Assembly: GCA_038249115.1 (NCBI GenBank)
Contig: JBBRWQ010000064.1
Coordinates: 1-19,166, forward strand
DNA length: 19,166 bases
Origin: UBA4719 sp038249115
GTDB taxonomy: Bacteria > Actinomycetota > Actinomycetes > Actinomycetales > Dermatophilaceae
Direction: 5' to 3'
A model generated the notes under the pieces. The model saw only the letters and a program-made list of their open reading frames with translations. It was not told the origin of the DNA and searched no databases. Of the stretch, positions 14,156-19,166 are shown piece after piece. The first letter of the stretch is position 1. Each line of letters starts with the position of its first letter. The position numbers and the translations under genes were made by a program.

Positions 14156-14370
14156 GGTATCGGGATGCGGCGTGGCCAGCGCTGACTGCAGCGCGAGCGA
14201 TCCAGCAGACGAGGCTCAGTAGCCCAGCCGCCAGGCGGCGGTAGGACGCATCGACGAATGGCGCCCGTGGCATTCTCGGGGAGAAGAGAAGCGAAGCGCG
14301 AACCGGATGTGGCACGGGCACGGCGTCCGCGGCGGGATCGGTTAATCGCTGGACGACGGAGGGCCGGGCA

Positions 14371-14739
14371 GTGCCAGGACACAGGATCTTCACCACCAGC
14401 TTCGCCAGCATCTACCCGCACTACGTGGCCAAGGCCGAGCGGAAGGGCCGCACCCGGGAGGAGGTGGACGAGGTCATCTGCTGGCTCACGGGCCACGACG
14501 CCTCCGGTCTGCGCAAGGTCGTCGACGACGAGACCGAGCTGCAGACCTTCTTCGGCGAGGCTCCCGCGATGAACCCGAACGCCGGCCTCATCACGGGCGT
14601 GATCTGCGGGCACCGGGTGGAGGAGATCGAGGACCCACTGATGCAGCAGATCAGGTACATGGACAAGCTCGTCGACGAAGTCGCGCGCGGCAAGAAGATG
14701 TCGGCGATCCTGCGGGGCAGCAACGCGTCGACAGCCTAG
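14371..14739 (+). CDS. DUF2200 domain protein
   Basis: 122 residues from a GTG start with GGAGGG (14358-14363) 7 nt upstream. The whole protein is one DUF2200 domain: HRIFTTSFASIYPHYVAKAERKGRTREEVDEVICWLTGHD (about 4-43), TELQTFFGEAPAMNPNAGLITGVICGHRVEEIEDPLMQQIRYMDKLVDEVARGKKMSAIL (about 55-114). The family occurs in many bacteria as a small cytosolic protein of unknown function, with a conserved FASVYP…KAEKKGR start and an EIxDPLMQxIRYLDKLVDELAKGK end. The gene is divergent from the baseplate-like gene (272-bp gap, including a 13-bp GC palindrome at 14227-14239) and convergent with the DUF2235 gene, so it is probably monocistronic. Confidence 0.92.
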   Translation: MPGHRIFTTSFASIYPHYVAKAERKGRTREEVDEVICWLTGHDASGLRKVVDDETELQTFFGEAPAMNPNAGLITGVICGHRVEEIEDPLMQQIRYMDKLVDEVARGKKMSAILRGSNASTA

Positions 14740-14832
14740 ATGTGCGACCTGGCACGGGATTCCGTCCGCCCGTTCCTGTCTGCAACCGGCCAACCGAGGG
14801 GCAGCACCGGGCAACATCGACTCGAAGGAGAG

Positions 14833-16020
14833 CTAGTCCGCCGTGCCGGCTGCGGCCGCAGGGCTGGCGAGGACTGTCAAGTCGAGTCCGTTCTCCGGAA
14901 GAGCGGTGACCGGTTCGACGATGCCTTCAAATCCGTTTGTCGCCACCGCGAAATCCTTGAGGTTCGCCGGCTCATACCCACCCCCCTGGAAGTGGTTAAC
15001 TGCGCTGCTCGCCACCCGCACGGACAAGGCCCGCTTGTTCGTGAGGCGGCGCAGCCCGCCGCTGAAAGCGCTGGCCTCTTTCTCCTTGCTGACCTTCATC
15101 TTCGCCTCGAGAATCAGGTTGTCGACCTTGTACATCATGTTGAGCGGGTTGTGCCGGATTGGGTCAGACCCGCTGCAGACGTAGTGGGATAACAGCGGCA
15201 CGTCAAAGACCAGGCCGGCATCGTGGGCTTCGCCTGCCATCCACAGCAGCGAGGTGTCTGACAGTCCAGTCTCGCGGTAGCCGCCTCCGATGTCGGAGTG
15301 CGCACCTTCGAACCACACCTGCTTGACGCGCTCGTCTTCGGCAGGGGCGCCGCCAGAATCCTCCGGGGCCTCCCAGAACGTGGGTGCGAACTTCAGACGA
15401 GTCTCATCTACTGCCATTGCGTGCCGGGCTCGCAGCACCTGACCGCCCAGCTGGACATCGTGGAACCGCGGCGCGAGCTTGTTGAGGCCGGGCAGGCCGA
15501 GGGCGCCGACCGTGTCGAACACACCGAGAAAGTTTATCTTGGCTGGATAGCAGTGGTCGTGCTTGAACTCGTCAACACTCGCCCCAAAAGCGCCTTCGGG
15601 CATGTCCGTTCGCTGGTAGATGCGGACCGCCGCGGGCAGCCTTTCCTCGACGAGGGACACCTTGGTGAGCAGTCCCACGCGCCCAACCATGCCGGCCACC
15701 GAGCGAGCAGTGTAGGCACCGCGGCTGAAGCCGACAATAAATATCTCGTCGCCCGGCTCGTAGTTCTGAGCGAGGAACCGGTAGCACGCGATCACGTTGT
15801 GGAACAGCCCGAAACCGAAAGCACCACCCAACAGCCTGTCGGCTGCGTAGCTTCCAGCGCCGACCCCGCTGACGTAGTACACGAGCTGGTAGGCGCCACC
15901 GCTCGCGCTGGGGTCGGTCTGCACCGTGCGCGCAATCTTCTCCACGTTGGTGACCGATTGGCTATCCGGCTTGTTCCACGTGCCGTCACAGCAGACCACC
16001 AAGCGCTTCATGCGCCCCAT
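14833..16020 (-). CDS. DUF2235 alpha/beta hydrolase (Tle1-like fold)
   Basis: 395 residues from the ATG at 16020 (MGRMKRLVVCCDGTWN); ATGs at 16047 and 16011 are alternatives, and AGG about 9 nt upstream weakly supports 16020. KRLVVCCDGTWN…NVEKIAR is the standard opening of DUF2235. The nucleophile motif GFSRG is at 97-101 (S99), followed by AYTARSVAGM; FDTVGALGLP (D169) and EGAHSDIGGGY (H241) supply the probable acid and histidine. The fold is that of phospholipases; one branch contains the type VI effector Tle1, but many DUF2235 proteins are house-keeping and uncharacterised. No signal peptide. A basic C-terminal region (TNKRALSVRVASSAV) and an Ala-rich tail follow the catalytic domain. It is convergent with DUF2200, and 735 bp from the baseplate-like gene on the same strand. 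Confidence 0.92.
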   Translation of the reverse strand: MGRMKRLVVCCDGTWNKPDSQSVTNVEKIARTVQTDPSASGGAYQLVYYVSGVGAGSYAADRLLGGAFGFGLFHNVIACYRFLAQNYEPGDEIFIVGFSRGAYTARSVAGMVGRVGLLTKVSLVEERLPAAVRIYQRTDMPEGAFGASVDEFKHDHCYPAKINFLGVFDTVGALGLPGLNKLAPRFHDVQLGGQVLRARHAMAVDETRLKFAPTFWEAPEDSGGAPAEDERVKQVWFEGAHSDIGGGYRETGLSDTSLLWMAGEAHDAGLVFDVPLLSHYVCSGSDPIRHNPLNMMYKVDNLILEAKMKVSKEKEASAFSGGLRRLTNKRALSVRVASSAVNHFQGGGYEPANLKDFAVATNGFEGIVEPVTALPENGLDLTVLASPAAAAGTAD

Positions 16021-16072
16021 GGTTGCAGACCTGAGGCCTTCATGCATGACGTGAGCGGGCTACGGCGGCAAG

Positions 16073-16087
16073 ACCGCCTAAGGCGGT
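16073..16087. repeat. Palindrome upstream of the DUF2235 gene
   Basis: ACCGCCT-A-AGGCGGT is a perfect palindrome with 7-bp arms, 53 nt upstream of the DUF2235 start at 16020. It could be a repressor operator; it is too tight for a stable hairpin. The rest of the gap to 16321 shows nothing further. Confidence 0.35.
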
Positions 16088-16321
16088 TGGGCCCCCAACG
16101 GGTGTAAGACGATCTGGTCTCACCTGAAGCCCTTAGTGGGCGGAAAAACGCGCTCGATCATCGCCAGTTGCACAAGTTATCCGCGCCGTATCGCGGACGG
16201 CACGCTCCTGAGATCGTGCCGGGCGGGACACTCTGCACGTGGGCACAGAAACTGGCGGGTTCCAAGAAGGCAGCCCCGTCTCCCCGCGAGTGGACCAACA
16301 GCTCCTGGCAGTGGCCGGAAA

Positions 16322-17294
16322 CTAGCCCCCGAGCGCTGCTGTGAGCACCCGCGTCAGCGGCCAGGCGCCCTCAGAGGTATTGCTGATCACGGTCCAGGTC
16401 GTGCTGGACGACGGCGCGTGCGAACTGCGGAAGGACACGCCGGCGTCATGGCCCTCGAGCACGACGCCGTCGCTGCTCGAATGCAGCCCGAAGCCGAGCC
16501 CGTATCGGGCGTGCTCGCTCGGTACATCGCTGCGCGGGGTCGTCATGGCTGTGATCCTCGCCGGGGGCACGATCCGGCCCGCGTCCAGGGCCGTCCAGAA
16601 CCGGTGCATGTCGGCGAGCGTCGTGAACGCTCCTCCGTCGCCGGTGATCGGGACCGCGAGGGCGCCGAACGTTGGTGCGCCAGGCGCCGTCGACCTCCGC
16701 GTAGCCGAGCGCTGCACAGCCCGGCAGGTCGTCGGTCCGCAGGAAGTCGGAGTCGACCATGGCGGCCGGCGCGAACACACGGCGGCGCACGAGGTCGTGG
16801 TATGACGTTCCGCTGGAACGCTCGGCGAGGAGCGCGAGCAGGACGAAGCTGCCGTTGCAGTATGAGAAGTGCTCACCTGCGGGAAAGAGAGTCGGGTGGC
16901 CGTCGAGCACTGCGCGGAACTGTTCGGCCGTCTCTAGTCGGTGCACCGGGACGGACATCGGGTACTCGCTGATGTCCGCGTCGTCGTCGAGGTAGTCGCC
17001 GATGCCTGACCGGTGCGCCAGCAGGTGCTCGACGGTGACGTCGTCGGCGACCTGCGGCAGATCCGTGCCGAGCAGGGACCGTGCGGTCGTCGACAGGGCG
17101 AGCACGCCCTCCTCGACCAGGCTCATCACGGCCAGCGCGGTGAAAGCCTTGGAGCCGCTCGCGATCCCGTGCGCCCGGTCCGCGAGGCCGTAGGCCCGGA
17201 TGAGGGCCTCCTCGTCGGGGCGGTCGACCCGGACCACTCCCGAGAACGACGTGTCGTGCGCGGTGCTGTCGACGGCGTCCTCGAGGCTGGACAT
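16322..17294 (-). pseudogene. Serine hydrolase (beta-lactamase/PBP4-like family), frameshifted
   Basis: The 5' part (17294 to about 16670) encodes FSGVVRV…AYGLADRAHGIASGSKAFTALAVMSLVEEG, with SxxK at S46-K49, LLAHRSGIGDYLD, the YxN motif YCN at 145-147, and GYAEVDGAWRTN. The 3' part continues in another frame as FGALAVPITGDGGAFTTLADMHRFWTALDAGRIV…YGLGFGLHSSS…DAGVSFRSSHAPSSSTTWTVISNTSEGAWPLTRVL. The join near 16670 needs one base removed or two added. Relatives usually have about ten residues (PNTVDTRF-like) between RAHGI and ASG, so a short in-frame loss just before the active-site serine is also likely. Such enzymes hydrolyse esters, amides or beta-lactams in the cytosol or envelope; no signal peptide is seen. 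The ATG at 17294 follows TACCGT by 6 nt and seems leaderless. Confidence 0.75.
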
Positions 17295-17300
17295 GACCGA

Positions 17301-17324
17301 ACGGTAGCAACCAGTTCACTGAAC
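17301..17324 (-). promoter_or_regulatory. Leaderless -10 box and upstream palindrome of the serine hydrolase gene
   Basis: TACCGT (17301-17306) ends 6 nt before the ATG at 17294. GTTCA-C-TGAAC (17314-17324) is an 11-bp palindrome just upstream of the box and could be an operator. Confidence 0.45.
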
Positions 17325-17501
17325 GCATGTGGTCCTTCGCCCGCAACCACTCCCGATGGTCCTCAGGTCGTCAATCCCGTTCCTCACGCCACCCGACCAT
17401 GACGTGCGTCGAGGTCCACCGGACCGGCCACCCAATTTGGGCACGTCAAGCGTGGTCACGCTTTACGCACAACCAGATCCAGTAACTTCTCGGGGTTGAG
17501 G

Positions 17502-17543
17502 GGCCGACGGGGGACTCGAACCCCCAACCCCCTGTTTACAAAA
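17502..17543 (-). other. tRNA 3'-half remnant, probable attachment site of an integrated element
   Basis: On the minus strand the bases read as half a tRNA: anticodon loop TTTGTAA (anticodon UGU, Thr), 3' anticodon stem ACAGG, variable loop GGGTT, a perfect T arm (GGGGG-TTCGAGT-CCCCC) and the acceptor strand GTCGGCC. A full tRNA would have CCTGT before the loop and a D arm and 5' acceptor upstream; here the match ends within the loop and nothing tRNA-like precedes it. A tRNA fragment that begins in the anticodon loop and runs to the 3' end is the usual att copy left by tyrosine-recombinase elements. By that rule the element lies at higher coordinates and the intact tRNA gene beyond the right edge. 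Confidence 0.6.
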
Positions 17544-17728
17544 AGTATGGAGGCCGTCCAGAGCGGTGCCGCGAAATTCGATCCGTGCTCAAATGGCTTG
17601 CCCGACAGTCCGATTCACCCATTGCCATCCTCCACGATCCCAACACGCTGTTAGCAAATCCGTGAGCAAGCCAGACTTCTGTGAGTCTTGTCAAGAGACG
17701 AGCGGCCATTCGCGAGGATTCGCCGCGG

Positions 17729-18253
17729 TCAATCGGTCCAGCCGATGGCGTCTAACACCGCCAAGGCAACTTCATCCCGGGTGAGACCATCTACGGCAAT
17801 GTCTATGTCAGCGACGCCGGAGGCGTCCAGGATGCCGTCGAGCTCGCCAGCCCTGGCCAGATGCCAGTCCAGGCCTGATACATCATCGATATGACGCTGG
17901 CGAAGCCGCGCCTGAAGTAGACCGGACTCGACTCGCAAACGGCATACGACGAGAGGCACACCAAGCACCGCCTCATACCTAGCCCGATCTCTTCGGGTCT
18001 CGCAGACCCCGGCCAGCACGAGACGCCTGACTCCTGCTGCGACGTAGTTGTCGACCAGTCGCGCCAAGTTGAGCAACTGCACGTCGAACCCGAACCTGTC
18101 CCCGGGCGGCGTGGGCCACGATCGTCGGATCTCGTCCAGATCGATCACGGCGTGGGGGACCCCTGCGGCTTGCAGCCGATCTGCCACTCGGTCTGCGGTG
18201 GTCGACTTCCCCGCGCCGACGGTGCCGGTCAAGAGAAGCGCGCGCAGCGTCAC
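17729..18253 (-). CDS. P-loop kinase-like ATPase (AAA_18/AAA_33 type)
   Basis: 174 residues from a GTG at 18253. The N-terminus LRALLLTGTVGAGKSTTADRVADRL holds a Walker A motif (GTVGAGKS, 10-17). VIDLDEIRRSWP (about 37-48) resembles the substrate-binding DxD region of small nucleotide or antibiotic kinases, RRLVLAGVCETRRDRARYEAVLG gives the second strand and helix, and RLRVESGLLQARLRQRH an arginine-rich lid. The size and motifs fit adenylate- or shikimate-kinase-like proteins that phosphorylate small molecules; the substrate is unknown. It appears leaderless (TAGTCT, 6 nt spacer). It lies on the proposed element side of the tRNA fragment and on the same strand as the toxin-antitoxin genes, 115 nt downstream of them. 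Confidence 0.82.
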   Translation of the reverse strand: MTLRALLLTGTVGAGKSTTADRVADRLQAAGVPHAVIDLDEIRRSWPTPPGDRFGFDVQLLNLARLVDNYVAAGVRRLVLAGVCETRRDRARYEAVLGVPLVVCRLRVESGLLQARLRQRHIDDVSGLDWHLARAGELDGILDASGVADIDIAVDGLTRDEVALAVLDAIGWTD

Positions 18254-18259
18254 GCGGAA

Positions 18260-18265
18260 AGACTA
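18260..18265 (-). promoter_or_regulatory. Leaderless -10 box of the P-loop kinase gene
   Basis: TAGTCT on the minus strand ends 6 nt before the GTG at 18253. It supports that start over any internal ATG. Confidence 0.5.
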
Positions 18266-18328
18266 GAGGCAGGCGGTTACGTGACCGGTTGTGCCATCCG
18301 TCATCGGTGCATCACAAGCGCACTATCC

Positions 18329-18353
18329 GCGCCTACTTCAGGATGTTCGGCGG
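18329..18353. repeat. Imperfect direct repeat left of the toxin-antitoxin operon
   Basis: GCGCCTACTT (18329-18338) and TGTTCGGCGG (18344-18353) both recur in the same order and orientation at 18951-18960 and 19005-19014, on the other side of the operon. Similarity continues 12 nt upstream of the first block with mismatches (AGCGCAC.A against AGAGCACGA). Confidence 0.5.
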
Positions 18354-18368
18354 TTGGGCAGTCTCGGC

Positions 18369-18629
18369 TCAGCCTTCGTAGTGATATCGACAGGCGGCTA
18401 CGCGGATCTCGTCATCGGTGATCCGGTAGACGAGGCGGTGTTCATCCGTGATGCGTCGTGACCAGTAACCCTGAAACCCGTGTCGCAGTGGCTCGGGTTT
18501 GCCGATCCCGTCGTTGCCGTTGCGGGCGATGTCCTTGATCAGTGTGTTGATCCGTTTAAGTGTCTTGCGGTCCTGACCCTGCCACCACAGGTAGTCCTCC
18601 CAGGCGCTTTCATCCCAGACGAGCTTCAT
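18369..18629 (-). CDS. yoeB: YoeB-type mRNA interferase toxin
   Basis: 86 residues, close to the length of E. coli YoeB. MKLVWDESAWEDYLWWQGQDRKTLKRINTLI is the characteristic N-terminus, and the proposed catalytic residues fall at the same numbers as in E. coli: E46 in GKPEPL, R65 in EHRLVYRI and H83 in the C-terminal RYHYEG. The RelE-fold enzyme binds the ribosome and cuts mRNA in the A site during translation. Its ATG overlaps the antitoxin stop codon by 4 nt (ATGA), so the two are translationally coupled in the usual antitoxin-first order. All key residues are present, so it should be active. On an integrated element it would act as an addiction module. Confidence 0.95.
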   Translation of the reverse strand: MKLVWDESAWEDYLWWQGQDRKTLKRINTLIKDIARNGNDGIGKPEPLRHGFQGYWSRRITDEHRLVYRITDDEIRVAACRYHYEG

Positions 18630-18877
18630 TCAGCAAGGTCTCGCTCGACTCCTTCACCGGCTTCGAGCCGGTCGATGGAGTCAAGCAGGCGACGCGCGTT
18701 CGCGGGGCTCCTGAGCAGGTAGGCCGTCTCCTTCAGAGACTCATAGTCTTCGAGGGAGACGATGACCACTGGCTCGTGTCCGGCCCGGGTGATGACGACC
18801 TCTTCCCGATCGTCGACGACCGCGTTGAGGGTCTCGGCGTACTTCGCCCGGGACTCTGAGTAGGTCATGGTTCGCAT
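18626..18877 (-). CDS. yefM: YefM/Phd-family antitoxin
   Basis: 83 residues, the length of E. coli YefM. MRTMTYSESRAKYAETLNAVVDDREEVVITRAGHEPVVIVSLEDYESLKETAYLL is the typical Phd/YefM N-terminal DNA-binding and dimerisation domain, and the acidic C-terminal part (NARRLLDSIDRLEAGEGVERDLAE) is the toxin-neutralising, protease-sensitive segment. AGGAGG lies 6 nt before the ATG at 18877, one of the best Shine-Dalgarno sequences in the window, which fits the need to make antitoxin in excess. A second ATG (18868) is in frame but less well placed. It should repress its own promoter alone and more tightly with the toxin through the palindrome at 18896-18913. Confidence 0.95.
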   Translation of the reverse strand: MRTMTYSESRAKYAETLNAVVDDREEVVITRAGHEPVVIVSLEDYESLKETAYLLRSPANARRLLDSIDRLEAGEGVERDLAE

Positions 18878-18895
18878 TGGGCGCCTCCTAGGCTA

Positions 18896-18935
18896 CGTAC
18901 AGGAAATTGTACGCTCAGGGTCGCGAGGGTAGCAA
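18896..18935 (-). promoter_or_regulatory. Promoter and operator of the toxin-antitoxin operon
   Basis: On the minus strand TTGCTA (18930-18935), an 18-nt spacer and TACAAT (18906-18911) form the promoter. A perfect inverted repeat, CGTACA-N6-TGTACG (18896-18913), covers the -10 box. E. coli YefM recognises palindromes with a TGTACA core, so these TGTAC half-sites are a natural autoregulatory operator. Confidence 0.75.
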
Positions 18936-19166
18936 TTCAGAGCACGACATGCGCCTACTTAGAGACTTGGCACAGGACCGGCGTCTGGCCAGACTCGGTC
19001 CAGGTGTTCGGCGGATTGCTCTCTTCGCGCCTGCCCACCAGTTTGTTGGTGTGGCTCTCTCATGGTTCGCGGGCCGCCGGGCACCGTGGCGAGGCGTGGC
19101 TCAAGAGGGGACTGCCCAGCTCGAAGTAGACGTGCCCACCTCGCCGTCCCCCACCCGGTCGAGGAA
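18936..19166. other. Right-edge region without a supported gene
   Basis: 231 bp upstream of the toxin-antitoxin promoter. It contains the right-hand repeat blocks (18951-18960 and 19005-19014). Short frames run to the edge on the minus strand, but none has a recognisable motif. Confidence 0.4.
18951..19014. repeat. Imperfect direct repeat right of the toxin-antitoxin operon
   Basis: The two 10-bp blocks of the left repeat recur here, separated by 44 bp instead of 5. The extra bases between them suggest either a small insertion or that the left copy has an internal deletion. Confidence 0.5.

Noticed and set aside
14095..14817. A 240-codon minus-strand open frame opposite DUF2200
   Set aside because: DUF2200 on the plus strand is unambiguous; only the last seven codons (MSRHLSQ) matter as a leader.
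15298..16107. A 269-codon forward open frame opposite DUF2235
   Set aside because: No motif; the minus-strand hydrolase has a full set of catalytic motifs.
17445..17466. Hairpin AAGCGTG-GT-CACGCTT as a terminator
   Set aside because: The loop is only 2 nt, there is no U tract, and no gene ends next to it.
17502..17543. A complete tRNA gene, or a tRNA-Tyr (GUA) reading
   Set aside because: The D arm and 5' acceptor strand are absent, and only the loop TTTGTAA closed by the ACAGG stem puts U at position 33, giving UGU.
1..19166. CRISPR array, rRNA, riboswitch or replication origin
   Set aside because: No regularly spaced repeats, no conserved RNA core and no DnaA-box cluster or iterons were seen on reading both strands.

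Overview
The window is high-G+C DNA with strong G/C third-position bias. It carries an F420-type (Ddn-like) oxidoreductase, UPF0158, DUF427 and DUF2235 genes, and many start codons that look leaderless. This points to an actinomycete; I cannot name a genus. No rRNA gene, CRISPR array, phage block or replication origin is visible. All family assignments come from reading motifs, not from a search. Layout, left to right. (1) 1-5500: a minus-strand operon. It runs from a frameshifted membrane 4Fe-4S protein with a Met/His-rich N-terminal region, through an Asp-box lipoprotein and a small SHOCT membrane protein, to a histidine kinase and an OmpR-type response regulator. A strong hairpin ends it against the tail of a Met-rich gene coming from the left. 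The parts suggest an envelope metal (copper-like) or redox sensing unit; that is inference. A pair of 11-bp direct repeats upstream is a plausible response-regulator site. (2) 5500-7670: an alpha/beta hydrolase whose stop codon is the target of a complete ISAzo13-like insertion sequence (6357-7665, TAA duplication). A 33-bp copy of part of the hydrolase gene lies 80 bp beyond the element. (3) 8000-11320: a convergent YdeI-like/DUF1801 pair, two decayed fragments (DinB/DUF664-like and YciI-like), a LysE-family exporter, an IS630-type transposase remnant and a UPF0158 gene. (4) 11550-16050: a DUF427 protein, a Ddn-like deazaflavin oxidoreductase, an unusual 234-residue protein that joins three motifs of contractile-injection baseplate/spike proteins, a divergent DUF2200 gene and a DUF2235 alpha/beta hydrolase. 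(5) 16300-19166: a frameshifted serine hydrolase, the 3' half of a tRNA (anticodon UGU if folded normally) that looks like an attachment site, then a P-loop kinase and a YefM/YoeB toxin-antitoxin operon with an operator over its promoter. If the att reading is right, the window from about 17543 to its right edge is the end of an integrated element. Two themes cut across the genes. First, eight genes have a TANNNT box exactly 6 or 7 nt before the start codon, as expected for leaderless transcripts; genes with good Shine-Dalgarno sequences form a separate class. Second, at least five reading frames are broken by small indels, several in or beside G/C runs, so either gene decay or sequencing error must be settled before those genes are called dead. 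The most unusual items are the miniature baseplate/spike composite gene with its 7-codon overlapping leader, the tRNA-fragment att site, and the imperfect direct repeats flanking the toxin-antitoxin module.
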